From NCBI GenBank assembly GCA_047921215.1, contig JBLRWO010000002.1:132303-196302 (forward strand): a stretch of DNA of 64,000 nucleotides. The letters are read 5' to 3'. The notes under the pieces are model-generated. The model was given only the letters and a program-made list of their open reading frames with translations, had not been told where the DNA came from and searched no databases. Each line of letters begins with the position of its first letter. Within the stretch, counting starts at the first letter, position 1. Positions 35,281 through 43,955 of this stretch are shown here, one piece after another. A program made the translations under genes and the position numbers. The stretch is from RECM01 sp047921215 (GTDB taxonomy: Bacteria; Bacteroidota; Rhodothermia; Balneolales; Cyclonatronaceae).

Positions 35281-35931
35281 GTGAGTCCTCAGTCACATAC
35301 CGTAAATGTTTCACGTGAAACATTCGAGCAGATTCAGAACCTGTTCGAAAAGAATAAATCTTTACTTGAGAGCTATCTCGAACGGATCAAGTGGTGGAAT
35401 CAACGGGTCAATCTTTTCAGTCGTACAATCTCTGACAATGATTTGAGAGAGCATCTGCGCCACTCACTGCTCTGTTCATCTGCTCCTGTATTTCATGCAT
35501 ACACATCTGTATTAGATGTGGGAACCGGCGGAGGATTACCCGGTATACCGCTTGCCATTGCATTTCCGGAAAAAAAGTTCACACTCATCGACAAAGTCTA
35601 CAAAAAAACGGTAGCCGTGCAGGAAATCGTGAGTGAGCTTAAACTGGAAAATGTAGATGTTGAATATATTGATATCGATGACTATATGCCCGTTGATATC
35701 CCCTATCTGATAGTCAGCAAACATGCCTTTAAGATTTCAGATTTGCTGGAACTGACCGATCACCTGCACTGGACAGACATTCTGATGCTTAAAGGTCTCC
35801 CCTTTATGGAAGAGCTTCCCGCCAACAGCGATGACCTGAATCTTACTACGTATCAGTTCACTCCCGGTATTCAGCATCCATTCTATGAGAACAAGGTTTT
35901 GCTGCATGTTTCACGTGAAACATTATCATAG
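35281..35931 (+). CDS. rsmG: 16S rRNA (guanine527-N7)-methyltransferase RsmG (GidB)
   Basis: The 216-residue SAM-dependent methyltransferase has the SAM motif LDVGTGGGLPGIPLA, an acidic second strand (FTLIDKVYKK) and the family's MLKG block. The GTG at 35281 is the only start in the open frame, which begins just after a stop at 35257-35259. Oddly, both ends of the coding sequence contain a perfect parS site read in the same frame, giving the pentapeptide VSRET at the N-terminus and again three residues before the C-terminus. Confidence 0.93.
   Translation: MSPQSHTVNVSRETFEQIQNLFEKNKSLLESYLERIKWWNQRVNLFSRTISDNDLREHLRHSLLCSSAPVFHAYTSVLDVGTGGGLPGIPLAIAFPEKKFTLIDKVYKKTVAVQEIVSELKLENVDVEYIDIDDYMPVDIPYLIVSKHAFKISDLLELTDHLHWTDILMLKGLPFMEELPANSDDLNLTTYQFTPGIQHPFYENKVLLHVSRETLS
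35307..35322. promoter_or_regulatory. parS site 1 (ParB-binding centromere)
   Basis: TGTTTCACGTGAAACA is an exact match to the 16-bp universal chromosomal parS consensus, within codons 9-14 of rsmG. It should be bound by ParB and load condensin near the origin. Confidence 0.93.
35907..35922. promoter_or_regulatory. parS site 2 (ParB-binding centromere)
   Basis: A second perfect TGTTTCACGTGAAACA lies at the 3' end of rsmG, starting exactly 600 bp after the first. parA and parB are not in the window. Confidence 0.93.
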
Positions 35932-36173
35932 CACATCATCATATCCTGTTTAACAACGGACAACATTTTTAATAACAGTTTTTGGTGGGCGGTATGAGGG
36001 GGTAAATCATCTGTTACAGATAAATGGTGTGAAGGACTTCCGGCAGACGGGGTGATATTCACGGATCGCGGGATTGGATCATATTATTAAACGATAAATT
36101 TTCAGGAATTAATTTGCCTGTATACCCTGTTCTTGCGTATCTACCACGGGGTTTAACCAATCACACAAAAATT

Positions 36174-37121
36174 ATGAACAGCGCAGAACGCCGACTCAAA
36201 TTATTGCTCCTGCTACAGTCCAACCGTAAACTGAGTGTTAACGATATAGCGGACTACTTTGGGATTAGCCGAAGAACCGTGTTTCGTGATATGCGGTCGC
36301 TGCAGGAGATGGAAGTACCCGTAACCCACGAACAGGATTCAGGATACGGGCTGATGCGGGGGTATAATGTGCCTCCGCTGATGTTTACACCAAAACAGAT
36401 GGCTATCATCATGGTTGGGCTGTTGTTTGTCAAGACCCAGGTGGATGAAACCATGATAGAGGATGCCCGCGAAGTTGAAATGAAAATTCAAAGCGTAGTG
36501 CCCGCCCATCTTAAACAATTCATCAACGAGCTTGAATCCAAGGCAATTGTTGATCCCTATTACAAGCCGGACGTAAGCCCGATGCGCGGGGGTAACTGGT
36601 TTGTTATATGCAATGCCATGACAGAAATGAATACAATCCGCTTTTCCTACTTCGATAAAAAGAAAATAAAATCAAAAGACAGGGTAATAGATCCCTACCT
36701 GCTGGTTCATTACGGCGACCACTGGAATGTTCTGGGTTTTGATCATGCCCGGAAAGACATCCGTAATTTTATCCTGGACCGCATGAGTGATGTACTGATT
36801 CAGAACGAGTCGTTTGTTCCCAGGGAATTGCCGCCCGAAGATTTAATCTACCGTCTTGATGATAAATCATTTACCGCAGACCTGATCATTAACCGCGATT
36901 CGCTGAATGTGATCAAAGCCAAACTTCCTGCACGCATAACCGATGAAAATGACTATGACGAAAACCAGGTCAGAATACGATTCCGGTTCGACAATCTGGA
37001 CTTTCTAAACCGATGGCTGCTTCAGTATCCTGATGATGTAAAAATAATGGGGCCCAAAAAGCTTATAAAACGTCGTAAAACATTGCTGCACAGGATGTTA
37101 GGTGAAATTGAATCGGACTGA
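36174..37121 (+). CDS. YafY-type HTH/WYL-domain transcriptional regulator
   Basis: The 315-residue protein has an N-terminal winged HTH of the HTH_11 type (LSVNDIADYFGISRRTVFRDMRSL), a central WYL domain (about residues 140-215, ending with the FILDRMSDV block) and a WCX-like C-terminal region (ending DDVKIMGPKKLIKRR). WYL proteins sense nucleic-acid or nucleotide ligands and often control DNA-damage or phage-response genes. It stands between rsmG and gyrA with no operon partner. The start at 36174 was chosen because the 20 upstream in-frame residues are outside the HTH and begin without a plausible start context. Confidence 0.85.
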   Translation: MNSAERRLKLLLLLQSNRKLSVNDIADYFGISRRTVFRDMRSLQEMEVPVTHEQDSGYGLMRGYNVPPLMFTPKQMAIIMVGLLFVKTQVDETMIEDAREVEMKIQSVVPAHLKQFINELESKAIVDPYYKPDVSPMRGGNWFVICNAMTEMNTIRFSYFDKKKIKSKDRVIDPYLLVHYGDHWNVLGFDHARKDIRNFILDRMSDVLIQNESFVPRELPPEDLIYRLDDKSFTADLIINRDSLNVIKAKLPARITDENDYDENQVRIRFRFDNLDFLNRWLLQYPDDVKIMGPKKLIKRRKTLLHRMLGEIESD

Positions 37122-37269
37122 AAGAGTGCCCTGCAGCATTATGTATGCATACACCAGTCTGCTGTAAAGCTGTGTATCCGCGTATCCGTAAATTATAAAT
37201 GCTCTGAGATGCTTACGGAGGGATGTATTGTGATTATCGGGGATGAACGGTATTTCTATGGAAAGATCT

Positions 37270-37336
37270 GTGCCGCATTGGATACGGCACAGATTCTTCG
37301 ACTTCGTACCGGCTCCGCCGCTACTGCGCTCAGAAT
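37270..37336. repeat. Hairpin plus degenerate TTCGACT...GCGCTCAG element
   Basis: GTGCCG (37270-37275) and CGGCAC (37285-37290) form a stem. Directly after it comes AGATTCTTCGACTTCG, then a short GC-rich stretch, then CTGCGCTCAGAAT. The same outer words (TTCGACT, GCGCTCAG) bracket the element at 57084. It lies in the 291-bp gap 3' of gyrA, where no gene is visible. Confidence 0.45.
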
Positions 37337-37412
37337 ATCGGGCCAGGTCGATTCACAGTCCTGTTGTTCGACTGTCTCCCTGTCCCGCCCTTTTCAATGA
37401 ACTTCAATACAC

Positions 37413-39956
37413 TCAAATGTCCATATCGATCTGTGTGTCGTCTGTTGAAGTCTCAGGTCCGTTGCTGTCGCCGGGATTTCCGTTATCATCGCCGTTCTCA
37501 TCATCCACTACAGATTCTTCCCTGGCAACCCTGGTTACCGCCGAGATGTAATCACCTTCGGCAAGGCGCATCATGCGCACACCCTGGGTATTGCGGCCGA
37601 TCGACCGTATATCCTTGCAGTGCATGCGGATAATCTTGCCGTTATGGGTAATGATCATGAGATCGTCCACATCGCTTACGGCTTTGAGCGCTATCAGATC
37701 CCCGGTTTTGGCAGTGCGCTTAAGAGTAATAACGCCCTTTCCGCCCCTTGCCTGTTCACGGTAATCGGCAACGTTACCACGTTTGCCGTATCCATGCTCG
37801 GAAAGACAGAGCAGCGAGGTTTCGTGGATATTCTGAATCACCACCATATCGACTACCTCGTCGTTCTTGTGGTCGAGGCTGATACCCCGGACACCCCTGG
37901 TGTTTCTTCCCATTTCGCGCACATCCGTCTCCATAAAGCGGATCGCACGTCCGTTTTTGGCACCCAGCAGGATGGTGGAATTCCCGTCGGTAAGCGCTGC
38001 ACCCAGAAGCTGGTCGTCATCATCGATATTGATGGAAATGATACCATCTTTCCTCGGGCGACTGTAGGCTTCAAGCAGCGTTTTCTTGACGGTACCTTTA
38101 CGGGTTGCCATCATGATGTAATGGTTCTTTATATACTTCTCATCATCAAGGGTTTTTACGGGCACAAAGGTTTTTATGCTGTCGTCCTTATCGATCTGAA
38201 TAAGGTTAACAATAGCGCGTCCGCGGCCCAGACGTGAACCCTCGGGTATCTCATAAACTTTAAGCCAGTAACATTTCCCTTTCTCCGTAAAGAACAGGAT
38301 GTAATTATGATTGGTCGCCGCAAAAAGGTGCTCAATGTACTCATCCTCCTTGGTAGTTGCACCCTTCATACCGGTGCCGCCGCGCTTCTGCCTGCGGTAG
38401 CCGCTGATCGGTGTACGCTTGATGTAGCCGTTATTCGAGATGGTTACCACTACATCCTCATCGGCGATCATATCCTCTATGTTGAAATCTTCGGCCGAAT
38501 AGACGATCTGTGTACGGCGCCCGTCTCCGTAGCGGCCCTTCAGTTCATCGAGTTCGGTTTTGATGATCTCCATCTGTACATCACGGTTACTCAGAATCCT
38601 GCGGTATTCGCTGATTTGCTCAATGATGCCCTTGTATTCCAGATCAATCTTGTCGCGCTCCAAAGCCGTAAGTTTCTGCAGACGCATGTCGAGAATGGCT
38701 TTTGCCTGCAGGTCGGTAAGCCCGAATTTTTTGCGGAGCTGACTGTTGGCTTCCGGTACATTCTTGCTGGCCCTGATGGTTTTGATCACTTCATCAAGAT
38801 TATCGACACCAATCTTCAGACCTTCAAGGATGTGGGCCCGGGCTTCTGCCTGATCCAGATCATAAATAGTCCGGCGGATGATAACCTCAATACGGTGGTC
38901 CACGTAATGGCGGATCAGCTCCTTGACGTTCATCACTTTCGGGCGACCTTTTACCAGGGCAAGGTTGATCACGCCGAAGGTGCTCTGCATCTGGGTATAT
39001 TTATATAGCTGGTTGAGTACCACGCTGGGTACCGCTCCCCTTTTAAGCATGATCACAATGCGCATACCTTCCCGGTCGCTCTCATCACGGACATCAGAAA
39101 TCTCAGTGATCTTCTCTGTATGTACCAGTTCAGCAATTTTCTGGATAAGTGTGGCCTTGTTTACCTGGTAGGGAATTTCGGTAACCACGATCTGCTCACG
39201 GTTATTCCGGAGTTCCTCCACATTGGCCAGGGCACGCATAATAATCTTGCCGCGACCGGTTTCATAGGCATCCTTAACGCCTTCGTAGCCATAGATGATA
39301 CCACCGGTCGGAAAATCCGGCGCGGTGATGTGCTTCATCATATCGGCAATACTGATCTCGGGATCATCGATATAGGCTTTGATGCCTGAAATGACCTCCG
39401 AAATATTGTGAGGCGGCATATTGGTTGCCATACCGACAGCGATACCCGAGGATCCGTTGATGAGCAGGTTCGGCAGCATGCCCGGCATAACCGTGGGCTC
39501 GCTCAGGGTGTCGTCAAAGTTAGGCTGATAATCGACCGTGTTTTTATTGATGTCGCTGAGAAGTTCTTCGGCAATACGCTTCATCCGGACTTCCGTATAC
39601 CTCATGGCCGCAGCAGAGTCACCATCAACCGATCCGAAGTTACCCTGGCCATCTACAAGCGGATAGCGCAGCGAAAAATCCTGAACCATCCGGACAATGG
39701 TATCATATACCGCGGAGTCGCCGTGCGGGTGATATTTACCGAGCACTTCACCCACGATACGAGCACTCTTTTTGTAGGGACGGTTGTGCAGCATGCCAAG
39801 ATCGCTCATCCCATAGAGAGCCCGGCGGTGTACCGGTTTTAGTCCATCGCGGACATCGGGAAGGGCACGGGATACAATTACCGACATCGAATAGTCGATG
39901 TACGACGATTGCATCTCATTTTCAATACTGACCTGTATAATGTTATCTCTTGCCAT
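37413..39956 (-). CDS. gyrA: DNA gyrase subunit A
   Basis: The 847-residue product has the winged-helix/tower breakage-reunion domain with catalytic Tyr120 (MRYTE), and a C-terminal six-bladed wrapping domain containing a GyrA-box-like RQKRGGTG motif. The quinolone-resistance region reads HPHGDSAVYDTIVRM, with Ser81 and Asp85 at the positions of E. coli Ser83 and Asp87, so it is wild type there. The C-terminal tail is acidic and Asn/Gly/Asp-rich. It follows gyrB by 17 bp in the same direction, an operon. Confidence 0.97.
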   Translation of the reverse strand: MARDNIIQVSIENEMQSSYIDYSMSVIVSRALPDVRDGLKPVHRRALYGMSDLGMLHNRPYKKSARIVGEVLGKYHPHGDSAVYDTIVRMVQDFSLRYPLVDGQGNFGSVDGDSAAAMRYTEVRMKRIAEELLSDINKNTVDYQPNFDDTLSEPTVMPGMLPNLLINGSSGIAVGMATNMPPHNISEVISGIKAYIDDPEISIADMMKHITAPDFPTGGIIYGYEGVKDAYETGRGKIIMRALANVEELRNNREQIVVTEIPYQVNKATLIQKIAELVHTEKITEISDVRDESDREGMRIVIMLKRGAVPSVVLNQLYKYTQMQSTFGVINLALVKGRPKVMNVKELIRHYVDHRIEVIIRRTIYDLDQAEARAHILEGLKIGVDNLDEVIKTIRASKNVPEANSQLRKKFGLTDLQAKAILDMRLQKLTALERDKIDLEYKGIIEQISEYRRILSNRDVQMEIIKTELDELKGRYGDGRRTQIVYSAEDFNIEDMIADEDVVVTISNNGYIKRTPISGYRRQKRGGTGMKGATTKEDEYIEHLFAATNHNYILFFTEKGKCYWLKVYEIPEGSRLGRGRAIVNLIQIDKDDSIKTFVPVKTLDDEKYIKNHYIMMATRKGTVKKTLLEAYSRPRKDGIISINIDDDDQLLGAALTDGNSTILLGAKNGRAIRFMETDVREMGRNTRGVRGISLDHKNDEVVDMVVIQNIHETSLLCLSEHGYGKRGNVADYREQARGGKGVITLKRTAKTGDLIALKAVSDVDDLMIITHNGKIIRMHCKDIRSIGRNTQGVRMMRLAEGDYISAVTRVAREESVVDDENGDDNGNPGDSNGPETSTDDTQIDMDI

Positions 39957-39973
39957 AAAATTTTAAAACTCGG

Positions 39974-41899
39974 TTAGACGTCCAGTTTGGCGTATTTAGC
40001 GTTACGTTCAATAAATTCCCTGCGGGGTTCAACGGCATCACCCATCAGCACCGAGAACATGCGGTCGGCCGATGCGGCACTTTCAATGGTTACCTGTTGC
40101 AGGGTTCTGGTTTCAGGATCCATGGTGGTTTCCCAGAGCTGTTCCGGGTTCATCTCTCCAAGGCCCTTGTAGCGCGATACATCAAACTTTTTGCCGTTTT
40201 TCCTGATTTTTTTGATGATCTGGTCCCGGGTGTCATCATCCCAGGCATATTCAATTTCCTTGCCAAAGGTTATTTTGTAAAGAGGAGGGGTCGCTATGTA
40301 GACATATCCCATTTCAATGAGTTGATGCATATACCGGTAAAAGAAGGTGAGCAGCAGCGTACGAATGTGCGAACCGTCCACATCGGCATCGGTCATAATG
40401 ATGATTTTGTGGTAACGCAGCTTTTCAACCTCAAACTCTTCAGGACCGCCGATACCGGCTCCGAGTGCGGTTATCATTGCCCGTATCTCATTGTTTTCCA
40501 GTATCTTGTTAATACGGGCTTTCTCCACGTTCAGAATTTTTCCCCGCAGTGGCAGGATGGCCTGAAAACTCCGGTTCCGGCCTGATTTTGCCGATCCGCC
40601 TGCAGAATCACCCTCAACCAGGTAAATCTCGGTAAGCGTCGGATCATTGATGGAGCAGTCGGCCAGTTTTCCGGGAAGACCGCCGCTGGTCATTACCGAC
40701 TTCCGCTGAACAAGCTGCCTTGCCTTACGGGCGGCTTCACGGGCCTCTGCCGACAGGATCACTTTTTCAAGGATGGTCCGGGCGATTTTGGGATTCTGCT
40801 CCAGGTATTCACTGAGTTTTTCGTATACGATAATCTCTACCGCGCTCTGCACTTCCGAGTTACCCAGTTTTGTTTTGGTCTGCCCCTCGAACTGGGGTTC
40901 GGCCACCTTCACGTTGAGTACTGCGGTAAGTCCCTCCCTGAAGTCTTCACCCGAAATGGTGATTTTTCCCTTGATCAGCTTGTTCTTGTCCGCATAGTTC
41001 TTCAGACTGCGGGTAAGGGCGCGTCTGAAACCGGAAACGTGAGTGCCGCCTTCGTGGGTATTGATGTTGTTCACATAGGAGTGCACATTCTCGGTATAGG
41101 AACGGTTGTACTGAAGGGCCAGGGCTACAGGAGTGTTATCCAGTTCACCCTCTACAAATATCGGGGCTGCCATAAACGGCTCCCTGTTTTCATCCAGGTA
41201 GCGAACAAAATCGACCACACCACCTTCATAGTGGAATTTTTCTGTGAGGGGCTCCTCATCGCGTTCATCCGTTATTTCGATCGTGATCTCCGGATTCAGA
41301 AATGCGAGTTCCCGCATCCGTTCGATAATGATCTCGTACTTGAACTCGACCGACTGCTTGAAGATTTCAGGATCGGGATAAAACGTTATGATGGTACCGG
41401 TTTTATTGGTGGTACCTACCTTCTTAATGGGGGTTTTGGTAACACCCCGCTCAAAGTCCATGATGTGGATTTCACCATCACGGTGAACCTCGGCCTTGAA
41501 ATAGGTGGCTAGCGCGTTAACGCAGCTGACACCCACACCATGCAGACCGCCCGACACCTTGTAACTGTCCTTGTCGAACTTTCCTCCGGCGTGAAGTTTG
41601 GTAAGAACCAGTTCAAGGGCGGGAATACCGGCTTTCTCGTGGATATCGACGGGAATACCCCGGCCGTTGTCCTCAATGGTGATCCCGCCATCCTCCTGTA
41701 TTCTCACCGTAACATAATCGCAGTGGCCGGCAAGGGCTTCATCGATGGAGTTATCGACGACTTCGTTGATGAGATGGTGAAGACCGCGGGTACCGGTATC
41801 ACCTATATACATGGAGGGGCGTTTTCTTACAGCTTCGAGACCTTCAAGAACCTGGATGTTGGACGCTTTATAGTCGGAATTGGCTTTTTGATTTGACAT
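39974..41899 (-). CDS. gyrB: DNA gyrase subunit B
   Basis: The 641-residue ATPase subunit shows EVVDNSIDEALAG and DNGRGIPVDIH of the GHKL ATP site, GGLHGVG, the transducer domain, and the TOPRIM motifs EGDSAGGSAKSGR and DADVDGSHIRTLL. The length is that of the short GyrB form without the enterobacterial insertion. It is the first gene of gyrB-gyrA. The upstream region is shared with the divergent rpmB operon. Confidence 0.97.
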   Translation of the reverse strand: MSNQKANSDYKASNIQVLEGLEAVRKRPSMYIGDTGTRGLHHLINEVVDNSIDEALAGHCDYVTVRIQEDGGITIEDNGRGIPVDIHEKAGIPALELVLTKLHAGGKFDKDSYKVSGGLHGVGVSCVNALATYFKAEVHRDGEIHIMDFERGVTKTPIKKVGTTNKTGTIITFYPDPEIFKQSVEFKYEIIIERMRELAFLNPEITIEITDERDEEPLTEKFHYEGGVVDFVRYLDENREPFMAAPIFVEGELDNTPVALALQYNRSYTENVHSYVNNINTHEGGTHVSGFRRALTRSLKNYADKNKLIKGKITISGEDFREGLTAVLNVKVAEPQFEGQTKTKLGNSEVQSAVEIIVYEKLSEYLEQNPKIARTILEKVILSAEAREAARKARQLVQRKSVMTSGGLPGKLADCSINDPTLTEIYLVEGDSAGGSAKSGRNRSFQAILPLRGKILNVEKARINKILENNEIRAMITALGAGIGGPEEFEVEKLRYHKIIIMTDADVDGSHIRTLLLTFFYRYMHQLIEMGYVYIATPPLYKITFGKEIEYAWDDDTRDQIIKKIRKNGKKFDVSRYKGLGEMNPEQLWETTMDPETRTLQQVTIESAASADRMFSVLMGDAVEPRREFIERNAKYAKLDV

Positions 41900-42220
41900 T
41901 CAATAATTGTCGTCTTGACTTTTGATTTTAAGAGCTGTTTAAGCGCCTTAAAATACGCCTATAAGCGTCAATTTCAAAACAAGTATACATACCAAATGCC
42001 TTTATTTGAGATAAGAGCTCAGGGGCGTATTTTGTGATTTTAAACTATGCCGGAAAAGACTCCCTGCAATCTCTCTGAAGCGGTTACTTCATTAAAAACA
42101 ATTTCACACTGATCAGCTGCCGAATATTTGGTGGTCAGATGGTATTGTATTGAACAGAAAATAGATTTATCTTTGTTGTCTTCGCAAAAAAGCTATCAAC
42201 AATTTATCCACTGAATACAA
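41900..42220. other. gyrB/rpmB divergent promoter region with an inverted repeat
   Basis: This 321-bp AT-rich region contains AAAATACGCC (41950-41959) and its inverse GGCGTATTTT (42024-42033), separated by 64 bp. gyrB promoters are often supercoiling-sensitive, but I see no clear -7 element for gyrB. The rpmB-side promoter is listed separately. A TTATCCACT near 42204 is one mismatch from a DnaA box and is isolated. Confidence 0.5.
42145..42175 (+). promoter_or_regulatory. rpmB operon promoter, TTG-N20-TATCTTTG
   Basis: TTG at 42145-42147 and TATCTTTG at 42168-42175 are separated by 20 nt. This matches the Bacteroidota-type -33 (TTG) and -7 (TAnnTTTG) consensus, about 45 bp upstream of the rpmB start. 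Confidence 0.7.
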
Positions 42221-42448
42221 ATGGCACGCAGAGACGATATAACCGGGGCAAAAGCTTTAAATGGCTATCGGTCCTCGCATGCAAATAACAAGACGAAACA
42301 CCGTTTTCATCTGAATTTGCAGAAAAAGAAATTTTACATCCCTGAAGAGGATCGTTGGGTTACCCTGAAGGTGACTTCCAAAACCCTGCGCACCATCAAC
42401 AAAAACGGTATTACGGCAGTCCTCAAAAAAGCCGGAAAAACCGTCTAA
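42221..42448 (+). CDS. rpmB: Large ribosomal subunit protein bL28
   Basis: This 75-residue basic protein starts MARRDDITGAKALNGY and has the FYIPEEDRWVTLKVTSKTLRTI core of bL28. It is the first gene of rpmB-rpmG-DUF4295, the usual arrangement in Bacteroidota and relatives. Confidence 0.95.
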   Translation: MARRDDITGAKALNGYRSSHANNKTKHRFHLNLQKKKFYIPEEDRWVTLKVTSKTLRTINKNGITAVLKKAGKTV

Positions 42449-42462
42449 ACGCATATTCAAGC

Positions 42463-42633
42463 ATGGCTAAGGCAAAAGGCAACCGCATACAGGTCATCCT
42501 CGAGTGTACAGAAGCTCCGGGTACCTCCCGTTATGTGACCACAAAAAACCGCAGAACGACTACCGGTCGTGTTGAACTGCGCAAGTACAATTCCACTCTG
42601 CGCAAGCATACCCTACACAAGGAAATCAAATAG
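42463..42633 (+). CDS. rpmG: Large ribosomal subunit protein bL33
   Basis: The 56-residue protein starts MAKAKGNRIQVILECT and ends in TLRKHTLHKEIK. It has the YVTTKNRRTTTGRVELRKY core of bL33 and only one cysteine, so it is the zinc-free form. It starts 14 bp after the rpmB stop. The frame is open into rpmB, but the ATG at 42463 begins the family N-terminus. Confidence 0.94.
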   Translation: MAKAKGNRIQVILECTEAPGTSRYVTTKNRRTTTGRVELRKYNSTLRKHTLHKEIK

Positions 42634-42643
42634 GAACTGATTC

Positions 42644-42814
42644 ATGGCTAAGAAACAGACATTCGGTGACAAAGTACTTGCTGCCAAACTCGCCCAGCGC
42701 AAGATGGCCAAGGTAATTGTGTCAAGCAAATCAGATAACGGTATCTACAAATTCAGGGAATCTGTTGTAGACGCCGAAAAAGTGAACGAATTCATTGCAC
42801 GGCACAGAAAATAG
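42644..42814 (+). CDS. DUF4295 small basic protein
   Basis: This 56-residue protein (starts MAKKQTFGDKVLAAKLAQRK, ends VNEFIARHRK) is too short for standard ORF cut-offs. DUF4295 proteins are characteristic of Bacteroidota and sister phyla and almost always follow rpmG. The size, basic charge and position suggest a ribosome-associated protein. It begins 10 bp after rpmG and is followed by a terminator. Confidence 0.88.
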   Translation: MAKKQTFGDKVLAAKLAQRKMAKVIVSSKSDNGIYKFRESVVDAEKVNEFIARHRK

Positions 42815-42840
42815 CGTTTTCGCTTACATTAACCGGTTTC

Positions 42841-42879
42841 AAAAGGTTGTGCAGGATTTCCGGTACAACCTTTTTTTTT
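42841..42879 (+). terminator. Rho-independent terminator of the rpmB operon
   Basis: AAAAGGTTGT (42841-42850) pairs with ACAACCTTTT (42865-42874) and runs into nine T residues (42871-42879). It lies 26 bp after the DUF4295 stop. Confidence 0.9.
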
Positions 42880-42942
42880 GCAACAGGGTGACAAACACAG
42901 ACTCTTTTAGATATATTGAACGAAATCACCGACGAGGCCCAC

Positions 42943-43407
42943 ATGAGTTTACAGCAAACGATACTTGATGATCTTACCCGCGCCATGAAAAGCCGGGATG
43001 AAGCACTGACCCGGGTTCTGAGATCAATAAAAGCATCGCTTCTCGAAAAAGAGATCAGTAAGCGCACAGGTGGCAAGGCCGGCGTTTTAAGTGATGAGCA
43101 AACCATTGAAGTGCTCGTTAAGGCGGCCAAACAGCGCAGGGATTCACTGACGCAATTCAGGAATGCAGGCAGAGACGATCTTGCCGACATCGAGGAAGCA
43201 GAACTCACGATCATTGAGCGCTATCTGCCCAAGCCCCTGACTGAACAGGAAATACGGCAGCTGGTCAGAGAGGCTGCAGACAAAACAGGGGCCTCATCCC
43301 CGCAGGACATGGGCCGGGTTATGGGCGTTCTAATGCCCCGGGTAAAGGGAAAAGCTGACGGAGCCCTTGTCAACAAAATCGTCCGTGAAACACTTGGCGC
43401 TTCATGA
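42943..43407 (+). CDS. GatB/YqeY domain protein
   Basis: The 154-residue helical protein matches YqeY: LDDLTRAMKSRD, LRSIKASLLEKEI, and RYLPKPLTEQEI before a C-terminal block ending KGKADGALVNKIV. The domain is the tRNA-contacting tail of GatB as a free protein; its role is not settled. Its stop overlaps the next gene's start by 4 bp (ATGA), implying translational coupling. The ATG at 42943 was preferred to a TTG nine codons upstream. Confidence 0.9.
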   Translation: MSLQQTILDDLTRAMKSRDEALTRVLRSIKASLLEKEISKRTGGKAGVLSDEQTIEVLVKAAKQRRDSLTQFRNAGRDDLADIEEAELTIIERYLPKPLTEQEIRQLVREAADKTGASSPQDMGRVMGVLMPRVKGKADGALVNKIVRETLGAS

Positions 43408-43949
43408 ACGGCTTCGACGTAGTCATAGCAATGCCAATCGCCTTTTTTGCATGGCTTGGTTACAGAAACGGCCTCATACGCGAGTTACTTGGCATAGTTG
43501 GTGTGGTACTGGCGCTGTTCATCGGTTTTCAGTATGCAGGTCCGGCCACGAACTGGTTCAATACCGAAACCGTTGAAAAAACGGAGTATCTGCCCTATTT
43601 CACCTTTGTAATCATATTTATAGTCATACTGATCCTGATCCGGCTCACCATCTTTTTTATGGAAGAGTTTCTGAGTGTACTCATGCTCAGCGTACCGAAC
43701 CGCATTCTCGGGTCATTTTTCGGTATTCTCAAGGCCTCACTTTTCATCAGCATCGCCCTAATCATTTTCGATACGGTTGATGTACCCGAAAAAGACGTAC
43801 GGCAGTCATCATTCAGCTACAATACACTGCTGGGGGTGGCCCCCAAAGCCTACGACGTGGCCGCCTTTTTTTATCCCGGAGCAGAATCCTATTACGAAGA
43901 TATCCATACCAGGTTTGAAGAGTTTAAATCTGGAAATAGAAATTTTTAA
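43404..43949 (+). CDS. CvpA family membrane protein
   Basis: The 181-residue protein has about four hydrophobic segments, a GYRNGLIRELLGIVG motif in the first loop and a polar C-terminal tail, as in CvpA (colicin V production) proteins. The family is a membrane protein linked to envelope stress tolerance and biofilm formation; mechanism unknown. It is coupled to the YqeY gene and followed 6 bp later by tyrS. Confidence 0.87.
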   Translation: MNGFDVVIAMPIAFFAWLGYRNGLIRELLGIVGVVLALFIGFQYAGPATNWFNTETVEKTEYLPYFTFVIIFIVILILIRLTIFFMEEFLSVLMLSVPNRILGSFFGILKASLFISIALIIFDTVDVPEKDVRQSSFSYNTLLGVAPKAYDVAAFFYPGAESYYEDIHTRFEEFKSGNRNF

Positions 43950-43955
43950 AAAACT

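Noticed and set aside
35306..35322. rsmG start at ATGTTTCACGTGAAA, as in genomes where parS encodes MFHVK
   Set aside because: That ATG is in a different frame from the methyltransferase; the GTG at 35281 is the only start in the right frame.
42190..42215. oriC / DnaA box cluster
   Set aside because: Only one near-match (TTATCCACT) was seen; an origin needs several boxes and an AT-rich unwinding region, and dnaA is not in the window.
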